From Pontederia crassipes (taxonomy: Eukaryota > Streptophyta > Magnoliopsida > Commelinales > Pontederiaceae), in NCBI GenBank assembly GCA_030549335.1, contig CM060197.1, forward strand, positions 19,108,501-19,172,500: a DNA stretch of 64,000 bases, given 5' to 3'. The translations under genes and the position numbers were made by a program. A model generated the notes under the pieces. It was given only the letters and a program-made list of their open reading frames with translations, had not been told where the DNA came from and made no database searches. Below are positions 24,276 through 35,219 of this stretch, piece after piece. Each line of letters begins with the position of its first letter. The stretch's first letter is position 1.

Positions 24276-27200
24276 TTCTTACCCCCTTAAAAGAAAATTC
24301 GTCCTCGAATTTTGCATAGGGTAGAGGATTTATCGAAAGGATGTGGAACTTCTTGGCACATTTCCGATTCGAGCACCCATGTTTCGTCATCACCGTGATG
24401 AAAATGCCAAGCTACCCGGGCCATGGGTACATCCTTGTTCTTTTGACGTTGGACTTTGCTTCCACTATATGTGTTGGATACTCAGCGAAGGTCAAATCTA
24501 CGAATTCTTAACGTCATGCATCAGCATCTCATAGAATTTCTGATGCTCAAATTTTTCCACATTGACATGCTGAGTGCTTGGGACATATTTTTGTATTTCC
24601 ATATTTCATGTCATTACTGTTTGTTCATCCTTATACATCTGTGTACTTCCCAAATGGATCGTAACCCAGACTTATAATATTTATCTAATACTTCTTATAA
24701 GACTTATTCCTAAATGGACCACAACCCAGGCTTACGTTATTCATCTAGTATTGCTCTCTTTATGACTTTATCATTTGGTTTCCACATGCTTAGTACCTCC
24801 AACATTTCATATGCAGCCTCATGAAGCCTAGTGAGCATCACTTGTATCTAAGTGTATGTGTAACCGAGTTCATTTTTACCAAAATGGTACTTCATAGAGA
24901 ACTCAGAATCTTTCAAACTTCATGTCATCTTCATTGTCACATATTAGCGTACTACTAAAAGAAAACATACCTAAGGCTCTTTTGATCAATGAACACTTCA
25001 ATTTTTTTCTACATAAATGTAGGCATAGTTTAACCACAATGTTCATGAGGACCTAAAGGTTTGAGGGGCGTCCTTAATGGCATCGCTCAACTTATAGTGA
25101 TCATTCATTTAAAATTATCTTCGTCACATCTTCTTCAGCAACTCGAAACTGCTGGTTCTCACTCCATAGATCGATCTTGAGTACACCTAGCCTTAAATAG
25201 GTCATCTATGCATGGTAATAGACATAGTCTTGATGGTTATTTTATTTAACAACTTGTTAATAAATCTCTAGATTCATAGAGTCATTATTCTTCTTTTTGC
25301 ATAATACTTATACATCTTAGGAGGAAGAATCGAATAGGAATCCCCTCACAATCCTCCTAAGAAGTTTCTAATCGATGTGAAGAAAAGATCTTATCTTTAA
25401 TCGCCATTAGTATCTCTAGGATGAACTTAATGGTATGAAGTTATTTTCATAGGGTCATCGTCCTTATCGGGTGACCTATGTCGTGTAAGGATAAATAGGA
25501 TCACTAAGAACATTGTCCATCATTGTAGATAATGGCATCATCATATGATTCGATAAAATTGGTGATGGAATCATGTCAATCATCATCTTTATAAGGTCAA
25601 TTTATATCAATAACTTTCACGATGACCTATGTTTGATGTGACCCTACTCTAAACATCATCATAATCATTTAGCTTTTGAGTGGAAGACATAACTTATTGG
25701 ATACATTGATCTGGTTCTTGCAATGTCATATCGTATAATTTTATAGGAGGCTAGTGGTTATATATTACCACAACAAGTTATTTCCTTGAGTATCCTAAAG
25801 CACTTTGAATTAATGTTAAGGTCGAACGATATCTACGCTGTGGGTCGCTACATAGTATGATCTAATCCAGAATTAATAGAACAATTTATGTGCACTACAT
25901 AACATAAGTCCTTAGTCAAACATCATGAATGCAGGTAGACACATGGAGTGAATTCAAACAATAAGACAAGGAAACAACACAATCAACAAAACAGAAAATA
26001 AGCAATCATTCTTCTTCTTTACACATCGTTTCATTGTCCTTTTTATTAACGATATCTCGTAGCACATGGAAGAGGGTCGGGATAACTTTAAGGTTGGAAA
26101 GGAGAACTAATCCATTTATAAGACTTATGATCAAATCATAAGTGGTCCACTTGATCAAGACAAAATATTGAACATTTTTCATCATATTGACGTAGAGGTA
26201 TCTTAGAAAACATTCTATATATCATTCTATATCTTGCATCTTAGAGGACATTCTATGTATCATCTGATGGCTTGCTTAACCCATGCTTTATTTTCCCTCT
26301 TGAACCATCAACCATGATTATATTATTAAATGCCCTATACGTTTGGACATTATTATGAAAACTAATAAATATATCCATAGTCAAGATAAATTAATTAAAA
26401 ATTCTTAGTTTACTTCATAATCATCCATATCAGGTTCATAACTTGCTTCTCCAGAAAGCTTATAGGAGACTTATAAAATTCCTCATACTTTACCTTAGCC
26501 CCCATACTTACTAAAATTTTCTCATTTGGTGTTTTGATCTTTTAATACTTAATGGTAGGGGGCTCATATCCTCCTTAAGCATGTCTCAGTTAAGAGACTT
26601 TAAATCTTTTCAAAATTTATCACATTCATTTAAACCTTTATAATTCTTTTATTAACCATATTAGTCTATTTTGGAAATATATATACATTGCAATGATAGA
26701 GAATTCATTCTTTAATAATGGATATATAAAAATATACTTCATATTAATAAAGTTTCAAATCTACTCTATACTAAACAAAATTAACTAAATTTGTTTATTT
26801 ATTTATTTATTTTGTATATTTATAAGTACATTATGTTATATTTCCACATGTGTGTGTATGCTAGATCTAAATGTTCGATTAATTCAAATAGTCACTTACT
26901 TATTGAAAATTTCTTCTAACATTTATTCAAATCAATTTGACCTCTGAACTCCTTAAACTTCTATATTTGCCTATCCATACATTATACATGATTCTTGGAC
27001 AGCTCACTGGTACTTAAATTATTGTCTAACCAATATCATATAACTTGAACATGATTAATAATTCTAATTCCTATTTCCCATATAAGGTAATCTAATTAGA
27101 AATTCGTATAATTAATTTGAATTTTTTTTAGGACCTTTATCAACATAATAAGGGGTTCATATGAAGTCTAAGGCGCAAGAAGCATTATGGGTCCATACTT

Positions 27201-27879
27201 ATCAATATAAACAAATAAGATGATTTATTAAACCCTGTATTGATAGACCAATGGGACCCCATAAGTCATAACGATAGATCATAACGATAAATCATAACTT
27301 AGACATGCTTGATTTCACTTCTACTATTTGAAATCATCTCACACCTACGTGTTGTGTGAGTCGAATCCATTAATTACTCTTATAATTCACTTGTTTCTTT
27401 CTTAAATCTACATCTCTTTGCAACTGATATACCTATTCATTTTCCTCTTCGTACTGCTGCAGTCAGCAGAAGAAGTCCGTGAATAGAGCGATCATGAAAG
27501 AGATGAAAAATATGAATTATAAGAAACATAATCGTTTCTTATATTTTATTCTTTAAATATCTATAAGACTCATTTTTCACGTAGGTATATTTATCCACAT
27601 GCTTGTTACTTATTATGTTCCAATTTGTTTGTAACATTTATGACCCTTTTTGTCTAATCACTAATAATATTTAAGTTGATTTATACCATACAGAATAACC
27701 TCTTTAGGAATCAACCACTCATATAAAATACATATCAATACATTACTAAAGAATAACTCAAAGCAAGAAAATCTTACTTGTACTTTGCGGTGGAGGGTGT
27801 GGCGACTGCTCGGCGATAGCACATGAACCAATACCATACTACTCTATACACTAGGACGTCAAGAGAGTCCTGACTTTAG
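24276..27879 (-). mobile_element. Coding-free interior of element Z
   Basis: Both strands were inspected and no gag, protease, reverse transcriptase or integrase motif survives in a readable form. Only the chromovirus pol-end string at about 24281-24317 points to its origin. AT-rich, no internal tandem repeats noticed. Confidence 0.75.
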
Positions 27880-27891
27880 GCTCTGATACCA
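27880..27891 (-). other. Primer-binding site of element Z
   Basis: TGGTATCAGAGC on the minus strand, 4 bp from the LTR edge at 27896. Complementary to the 3' end of initiator tRNA-Met. Confidence 0.9.
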
Positions 27892-27895
27892 TAAA

Positions 27896-29967
27896 TGTAA
27901 CGCCCCCAAATCGACCCCAGCCACGTGGCGAAGACCAACTTGAAGGCGCTACGGCATGCTATGACTTGACCATAATATTGACCATATCTCAGTCAAGAAC
28001 CGAGACACGTCAGCGGAAAATAATAAAATAAAAGAAGATAACATGAATATGCGGAAGTCTAAAAAGTGGCTACAACATGAAGCTATAAATGCAGAAGGAA
28101 AAAGGAAACTAGTAACACTCTAAAAAAACCCTATAGTTCATGTGCTGTCCTATCGCCAGAGCTTCATCACCACACGCCTACTCCACCACTTTACTGACGT
28201 GGTCCTATGGAAATCAGACACAGGGGAGGAGATCCTCCCGTAAGCTTTACAGCCTAGTGAGGAACCACATGATATACAATGCATAATATGAATAAAATAA
28301 TCAGAGACAAATAATCATGCTTGACTTGAACTTGAAAAGATAACATGGCAGCATCATAAATCATGATAAGGATAAGATCAGAGGATATCATGAATCAGGA
28401 GAGTAACATGATGGTTAATAAACTTGAATTCATAGCATACTTGGAAATCATGACATTAACTTGACTTGACTTGAACATGCTTCTTGATCTTGGTTATTAA
28501 TTAACAATCAGGATGACTTTAGGTGCCTTTAGTTCTTGGGGTATGCCCAGCAAACGATACGGCCTTGTGCGGGTCAATGGGTGATCAAACCATGACCAAG
28601 GGAGAGACCCTTATCTTGATGCATTTGGCTTGGACTGGCAACCCATAATTAATCTTTCATCTGAACTTATTAATCGCTTTTACAACATGTGGCTCTTTGT
28701 TCTTGATTCAATAGATACGATATGATCAATGAGAAATAAATCAATAAGAGAGTAGATCATGTAAATCAGTGTGGTATCTCTGTGGGATCAGACAATAGGA
28801 TTAATTATATATATTAGTAATATCTGGATAAAAAGAAAATAATTAATAAATATAGTAAAAGGTTTTCTCTCTCCTATTTTTCTCCTATTCGTATAGGCGT
28901 AATCCCATACTTATCATTATTATTATTAATGTATAACCTTTTTGTCCCTACATCCCTCTATTCCATTACGCCCGTAAAAATCCTAAACTCTTCTTTTTTT
29001 TTTCTTTACAATTTTCTTCTTTCTCTCTCTCCACTTACTCTCGGCCGTAATATGCATATGTTCTCTTTTTTTCACTCTATTCCTATTCTCTCTCTACCCC
29101 TTTTCTTGGCCGTAAAATCCCCCTTCTTTTTTTCTATCTAGTTAGCGACAGTAAAAACTCTCTCTATTGTTTTTTTCTTGCAATGCAGATGTTACACAGC
29201 AAAAAGATTGGTGGCCGTAAAATTATCTCTATTATATCTTTTTTTCCTCTTGCGGCCGTAATAAATCTACGACTCGATTTCACATTAAATTGCACCGTAA
29301 AATACCACGTCACAATATCAGAAATTGTGGCTGTAATAATTCTAGTTTCATTCTAGATTGCGTCGTAAAATATTACGGCACAATAGGAAAACAGAATTCC
29401 CCTACGTACTTTCGCCCCACTCTAAATCCTACATCCTAGCAATCAATGATACAGAAATAGAACAAACAGAAATATTATGCATTGCAAACAATGAACCAAT
29501 CAAAGAATTCAAGGAATCAAACAATTAAAAAAAATGATAACTTGAACCATATTCATATTCTTTTCTTTTCATAACGATTAGAGCATGAATTGGGATAATT
29601 CAGAGGTCATGCAAGGTGATTTCGATTCACCCACCTATTAAGCGTGATTAATTTATTTTCTCATCGATTCATTGCTGTTCCACGGCATCTATGCTTCAGC
29701 ATGCTCCTTCCTCATGGTGGCCACTGGCTTTGTTGTTCCTTGAAGGAGGTGTGTGCATGGGGCATTGGGGTATGGAAGGATGTGTGCTGTACGTGACGGG
29801 AGAGAGAGAGGAAGAGAGAGGGATTGAGGTGTTTTTGTGTGGGGGAAGGGATATGTCGTGCGGCGCTAGGGAGAAGGAGGGTTTAGGGGTGAGTTAATTA
29901 AGTTTAATGTTAATGGGCTGTTAAACGAGCCCATTACTTTGTGTTCTTTTTTTTTTTTGTTGTTACA
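27896..29967 (-). repeat. 5' LTR of element Z
   Basis: 2072 bp, pair of 22204-24275. Differences are scattered substitutions and a few homopolymer length changes. Confidence 0.95.
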
Positions 29968-30639
29968 AAATGTCTAAAGTCTTCATTACATCATTAGACT
30001 CAATGTTCAACTAGAACCATAACGTTTATTTGACTAAGCATGTGCATTCTCTTCATCATGAGCTTGATCTGTCATCCATCACTTAATCTTGGTTATCTGC
30101 ACGGATCCAGAATTAAGGGTTTTCCAGTTAGAATATGTAAAGTTCATGCATGCCATGATACCCTATTACATGCATCATTCATCATCATAATAACATAACA
30201 TATTAACATGCATGCCATGAACTATACCATGATCCTTACATGACAATATGTCATGCTTATCATTCATTCTTAACATGTCATTCCTGAAATATAATTATTT
30301 TGGCATACCTGCCTTACCCTAGAGTCATCATCTGCAAGTACCATATACATTCATAACATACATGACATAAACATATCATTACATTTCATTTCCATTGTCA
30401 TGTGTATTCTAAGAGTTTCTTTATAACTCCTTAATCCTTATTCATTACTTGACATTATTTCTTTCTTTCATTTCATTCTTTACTTTACATTTTCTCGTGA
30501 TTATTTTATAACCCTTTGGATATTCATCCATTCATCTTTCTTTCTTTTATTTCCCTATGATATCATTGGAACACATTATAACCTTGCATACATTCACAAT
30601 ATCATATGATATTTTTTTTCATTTTTACGTTGGGAAATT

Positions 30640-31125
30640 TCAAACACCTTTAGGGTGATGGGGTTATTTTTCGAGAAGTCTCAATGCGAGATGAAAGGCA
30701 TTTACTCATCCTTACATTCATGAATTATTTTCATTACATTCATCATATAACATACTTCTTCTTTGCCTAATAGTCAATACCGTTCAACATTCTTACATCA
30801 GTTAATCGGGCACTGAAAAATTTCAAACACCTTATGGGTGATGACATTATTTTTCAAGAGGTCTCAGTCACTATAAAACGAAAGGCATTTACTTCTGAAA
30901 AACTCAAACACCCTTAAGATGATGACATTATTCCCCAAGAAGTCTCAATCATTATAAGGTGAAAGACATTTACTTCTTACCATATCTTTCATCTTTACAT
31001 CATCATTACATTTGTCCATAGGGCATTGAGAAATCTCAAACACTTTTTGGGTGATGGCATTGTTTCTCAAAGAAGTCTCAAACACTATGAGGTGAAAGGC
31101 ATTTACTTCTTTGCTCTCATCTTTC
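30640..31125 (-). repeat. Tandem repeats in LTR Y2
   Basis: Four diverged units share 'tttcaaacacctttagggtgatg.cattatttttc.agaagtctcaa' (interrupted here as a consensus) and 'aaaggcatttactt'. Two are spaced about 90 bp, the others 130-170 bp. The equivalent part of Y1 carries a different tandem repeat. Confidence 0.75.
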
Positions 31126-31586
31126 ATCTTTTCTTAATTGAAGACTCAGAGCAACAACATTACAACTAGGCCAATAGAACATTACAACGGTCACAAATTT
31201 AACATATTATGCAACATAAATCATAGAACTCTCGTTCATGCAACCTTCAATCAAAATTTCTATCAAGAACAAGGTGTTCTTAAAACTCTAAATCCAAACA
31301 AAACATCATTGAGAGGGAGTGGTTTGGATCCCCTTTACATACCTTTAGATTTTAGATCTAAAATCTCTCTTTTCCTAATCATCTTGTCCTTCTTCTTCAT
31401 CATCTATAAGCCTCTACGTCTTCTTGTGCTTTTCTTAGAAATATTCATCTTCTCCTCATTGATCTTGACATATAGCCACCCAATATGGCTCTAGATCTCC
31501 TAATCTTGGGCTTTTCTTGGTGGAGAAGAAAAAAGAGAAGATGGGTTGATGGCTAGGTTTTTGAGAAATTAATAAATTTGTGGGTC

Positions 31587-31595
31587 CTTTATATA
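31587..31595 (-). promoter_or_regulatory. TATA box of LTR Y2
   Basis: TATATAAAG on minus, the counterpart of 3319-3327 in Y1. Confidence 0.45.
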
Positions 31596-31670
31596 GGATT
31601 TACATTAGTGCTTTGATCAAAAGGCTCAAATATCATTGGCCCAAAATTTGGGGATGATACAAGAAAGTTG

Positions 31671-32662
31671 CTACTTCTCTTGTAATCCATGGAGCAAATT
31701 TTTTAACTCTACATTGTGATCATCTAATACATCATTACTAGTATCAAAATATTTGTTATCAATCCTCCAATGAGAATGTATATGATCAACTTGAAGTATC
31801 TCATTTTTCATCATTCTAATCATATTAGAACAAGGAAGACCCATGGTCCTAAAGAAATGGCCTTTGCATGCTGGTAATGGGGTGTTAGAAGAAGCCAACT
31901 CATATTGCTTGAATAACATGCCCAGTGCATACACTGATACACGAGCACTATCTCTTTTAAAAAAGGAATCCAATATTGATGATCAACATGGAGTTTCTCA
32001 TTAGAAAGTTTTGCCTTCATTTCTTGAAATCGATTTTCAATAGCAAGACAAATTTTATTTTTTATAGCACGAAAGTTTTCAATTGATACTTGAAGATAAC
32101 TCTTTAATATGGCATGTGCACCTTCTGCTCTAGAAGTAGCACGATTTTCAAAATTTGTGAACTTTTCTATCCATGCATAAGAAAAATACTCTTTAAATGG
32201 CAGCCATGTATTCCTGCAATAATTAAGAACCTCCATCTTCTCACCATATTGTACTTAAAAATCATTCCTTGCTTGATCATCAGGAGATTGTATTAAATTA
32301 TTCCAAGCAGTTAAAAACATAATCCAATCCTCCTCCTTTTCAAAATGACACTTGCAACTTGCCAAAATATTTTTCTCAATGTGCCATATGCATAAGAGAT
32401 TTGTTGCTCCAGGAAAAATAAATTTAATATCATTCATCAAAGCTAATTCTCTGTCTGATATAATCACAAAAGGATGAATTTCTAAAGCCCATATGTAATC
32501 TTCTTCTTCCTCCTTTTGTAAAAAGACTAAACAAGAATAAAATGATGTATTGAAACTTGAGACCCCAATAATCAAGTAATGGCATTTTGTATTTGTTTGT
32601 CTTGTAACCATTGATCTAAATCGGACGATCCAAATTAGGGCACTGCACAAGGTTTCATCCAA
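31671..32662 (-). pseudogene. FAR1/MULE-type transposase body (MULE-F)
   Basis: Cut-and-paste transposase of the Mutator-like group; related domesticated proteins are FHY3/FAR1. Read from right to left, three overlapping frames show the family landmarks in order: GVSSFNTSFYSCLVFLQKEE (32.57-32.5 kb), the catalytic SDRELALM aspartate, FPGATNLLCIWHIEKNI (MULE domain core), and ATSRAEGAHAILKSYL, which holds the catalytic glutamate. The open pieces are 31671-31973, 31820-32236 and 32255-32662, so at least two frameshifts separate them. The first aspartate region is degraded, and the N-terminal FAR1/WRKY-like zinc finger is absent or lost in the TA repeat at 32.67 kb. The C-terminus is cut off by LTR Y2 and reappears at 21925-22020. 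Not functional. Confidence 0.8.
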
Positions 32663-32671
32663 GAGGAGTTA

Positions 32672-32700
32672 ATCCATATATATATATATATATATATATA
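32672..32700. repeat. (TA)n microsatellite
   Basis: TA tract just upstream of the surviving transposase coding sequence. Confidence 0.9.
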
Positions 32701-32702
32701 AT

Positions 32703-34086
32703 GGAGATGTGAAGCACCCTTTATTTCACACTCTATGAAGCGGATCTGTAGTCATTAAAATTATATCTGATGGCTCAGATAAAATCTAATAGGATACCAT
32801 TAAGATGTGATCCAATGACTGAGATTCATCTCACGAGATGATTGTTCATCTCCCTCCCTCCTCTCCCCTCTCTCTCTATTCGGATCTGCACCTCGTCAGA
32901 CTTCTGCTCCTCTCTTAGCGTCGATCGTTGGACTGGAGCATCGCCTTGCTGCATTGGCACAACGCCTCATTGGACTAGCGCGTGCCTTGCCTCACCGGAG
33001 ATCAAGTTGTCGTCGCCTCACGATCGAGTTCCAGTGCCAGCGATCTATCACCCTTGCCTTGCCATCTCCTCGTGGTTCGGCCTCGCCCTCGCCCTTGCCT
33101 CACCGGAGATCGAGAGAGGGAGACAAAGATCGTCGTCGCCTCGCAATCAATGTTGTAAGACCCGACTCGGCCCGGCCAGTCAGACCGGTCGGACCGGTGT
33201 TCGGATACTAAAATGGCCCACGGGTCGGTCAAAACCCAGTCATGGGATTGACCCGCTTTGATCCGATCAAACCCGGACAAAACTAGGGTTCAACCGGCCG
33301 ACCCGATGGGTTTGACGAACTCGGATGGGTCAAGTTGTAAAATATGAAAAAAATAAAACATATAAAAATTATTAAAACTTTTTAGAAATATTATTTATAT
33401 ATATCTTTACTTGAAATTTATGGTTTAACATTCTTATTTATCATATATTTCATCGATATTTTTATTTTTGTAATTACCTCATGAGATTTTTGTAGAAGAT
33501 ATTCTATTGATGATTCAATTAATTCTTACTTTATTATATTATTTGATCTGAATATTATATTTTATATTTTTTGCTAAATAAGATATTATATATTAATAAT
33601 ATTATAATGATCACCTTAACTTATTTTATTTTTAATTAATTTATATTATCCGGTCCAACCATTCGGTTCGAATGATCTGACCTGACCCGTTAGGCAATCC
33701 GGGTTGATGGCCAGGTTGGGTCTTACAACATTGCTCATAATTGAGTTGCAGTGCCGGTGACCGATCGCCCTCGCTCTCACCTCATCGTTGCCTTGCCGTT
33801 CACCCTCACCTCGTTGGAGATCGAGAGAGGGAGACAAAGATTGGGCCAGAGATCGTTGTCGCCTTGCTAGAGATTGTCATCGGCCTCACTGTTCGCCCTT
33901 GCCGTCGCCTCGCCGCCACGCTATCACCTCGCTGTTGTGCCATTCACCTCTGTCCGGCGTTCTCTGAAAAGGGCAAATCGGAGAGAAAAGGGGAGAGTGC
34001 AGAGGCAGAGAGGGTGTCATCCATCCAAAATCTCGTGTGCGATTTCGTGAGCCATTCTATCACATATGTACAAATCCATCATATAT
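32703..34086. repeat. CT/GC-rich degenerate tandem DNA
   Basis: Outside the insert at 33149-33732, units containing 'gagatcgagagagggagacaaag' and 'gagttgcagtgccggtgaccgatc' recur (about 33012, 33106, 33132/33740, 33817), with a period near 120 bp where it can be measured. Open frames on both strands reflect composition. No known domain. It could be the interior of a decayed DNA transposon; no ends were found. Confidence 0.55.
33149..33732. mobile_element. MITE-like insert with AATGTTGTAAGACCC ends
   Basis: About 584 bp. It begins AATGTTGTAAGACCCGACTC and ends with the inverse of AATGTTGTAAGACCCAACCT. Each end is GC-rich (cggccc, ggtcgg) around an AT-rich core. The flanking tandem unit reads through once the insert is removed, which supports insertion. 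A clear target duplication was not found, so the superfamily is open (hAT-like or other). Confidence 0.55.
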
Positions 34087-34463
34087 GGGTTTAACGTAGG
34101 TGTTGAGCGCTTTATATGTGAAGCGCGTGTCAAACGACTTTAGGCATAGTTTACTTTATTTTTTTCGATATCTTTCTTCATGAATAATTTAGATGATCAT
34201 TGAAGACAATAAAAAATAGTATATAACGTAAAAATTTATGAAAAATATGTATATCTATTATAAAGGAAAATAATATACATAAGTTTGTAAAATTTTGAAA
34301 ATGATAAATATAATTGTTGACAATGATTTGAATCATGTTTTTATTATTATCAATGATCATTTAAATTATTCATGAAGAAATATATCAAAAAAAATAAAGT
34401 AAACTATGCGTAAAATCGCTTGACACGTGCTTCACACGTAAAGGGCTCAACACCTACATTAAA

Positions 34464-34465
<2 letters not shown>
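34087..34465. mobile_element. Foldback MITE
   Basis: 379 bp. The first ~120 bp (GGGTTTAACGTAGGTGTTGAG...) are matched by the inverted last ~115 bp (...CTCAACACCTACATTAAACC), so the whole unit would fold into a long hairpin with an AT-rich loop. The flanks are TA-rich on both sides, so the exact target duplication is hidden. No coding. Confidence 0.8.

Positions 34466-34507
<42 letters not shown>
34466..34507. repeat. (TA)n microsatellite
   Basis: Starts directly at the right end of the foldback MITE. Confidence 0.95.
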
Positions 34508-34510
<3 letters not shown>

Positions 34511-35141
34511 GTATATGTGTGTGCGCTATCCTTTTCGCAAAGTTTGTGACCGAACAAAATAAAACAAATAATTATATTGGTCATTGGTACAATATTTTTT
34601 TATTGTTGTACTTTCATTTATTTTCTTCTTAAATCATCCACTTTGAATTATTCATCTACCTCGTCCATTTTTTTTCTGTTCATTTGTTCACGTTTCTACT
34701 AGTTTCATCATTTATAGTAATAAAAAAAGAAAGAAGAACAAAAAAATATATAATTTTAAAAAATAGAGGTGAACTTTTTTGGAAAAAATACTTTTTAAAT
34801 ATCCAAGGATTTTATAAAAATTTAAGAGATGAAAACGAAGGCAAAAAGCGTAATTGGATAAAGTAATCTTGCAACAAATGGGGAGCGGCTGGACAGAAGA
34901 AAAGTTAAGGAAGCGTCGGAAACGGCATATGATTAGAAATGAAGATAAACTATAGTTTAAGGATAACAAATGAAAATAATTCTTACTTTTTACACGGGGG
35001 TTCCAACTTTTCACTTATATATATAACATACAATATTATAAAATTTTTAATTCTTTCTACTTTCTATAAGTTGGAACAGCATAAGATCACTTATTACAGG
35101 AGTAACTGTTATATATATAAAAGAGAAAGAATAAAAAATTT
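34508..35141. other. AT-rich intergenic DNA, nothing recognised
   Basis: Only A/T-rich, low-similarity sequence with short open frames of biased composition. Confidence 0.6.
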
Positions 35142-35213
35142 CCTGTCTGAGCTCAGCCGGTAGAGCGCATGGATTTTAGCCATGTGGTCGTGGGTTCGAT
35201 TACCACAGACGAT
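35142..35213 (+). tRNA. tRNA-Lys-like sequence (anticodon TTT), probably a pseudogene
   Basis: The D arm GCTCAGCCGGTAGAGC (35151-35166) is perfect. The anticodon stem CATGG/CCATG pairs fully around loop ATTTTAG, giving anticodon TTT. The variable loop is TGGTC. The T arm GTGGG-TTCGATT-ACCAC has its innermost pair broken (A where the nearly invariant C61 should be). The acceptor stem pairs only four of seven (GTCT/AGAC), and position 8 is G instead of T. It most resembles nuclear tRNA-Lys. Degeneracy in conserved positions suggests a tRNA pseudogene or the head of a tRNA-derived SINE. Confidence 0.6.
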
Positions 35214-35219
35214 GCCCAT

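Larger units (their letters stand above)
22204..29967 (-). mobile_element. Element Z, young non-autonomous LTR retrotransposon (LARD-like)
   Basis: Two 2072-bp LTRs (22204-24275 and 27896-29967), both beginning TGTAACGCCCCC and ending TGTTGTTACA, flanked by AAATG on both sides (22199-22203, 29968-29972). A primer site for tRNA-Met (27880-27891, minus) and a purine tract by the other LTR (about 24276-24288, minus) show leftward transcription. The 3620-bp interior encodes no recognisable gag or pol. At its 3' end it keeps the GAATTCGAGGACGAATTTTC-like string that ends many chromovirus (Ty3/gypsy) pol genes, so it derives from one. By eye the LTRs differ at about 35-40 positions (near 2%), so insertion was recent. 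Structurally it looks whole as a non-autonomous element. Confidence 0.9.
22130..31661 (-). mobile_element. LTR Y2, second copy of family Y, interrupted by element Z
   Basis: The right part (about 31200-31661) matches the outer end of LTR Y1, including the TATA context and the TACA end. It continues leftwards to 29968, is interrupted by element Z (22204-29967), and its remaining left piece should be the about 70 bp before 22199. The left boundary is uncertain. It lies within the MULE-F relic, separating the transposase tail from its body. No primer site or interior was seen, so it is a solo or truncated LTR. Fossil. Confidence 0.55.

Noticed and set aside
32842-34094. Open frames on both strands in the CT-rich tandem block
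   Set aside because: Compositional; frames overlap on opposite strands, run through the MITE-like insert and match no family.
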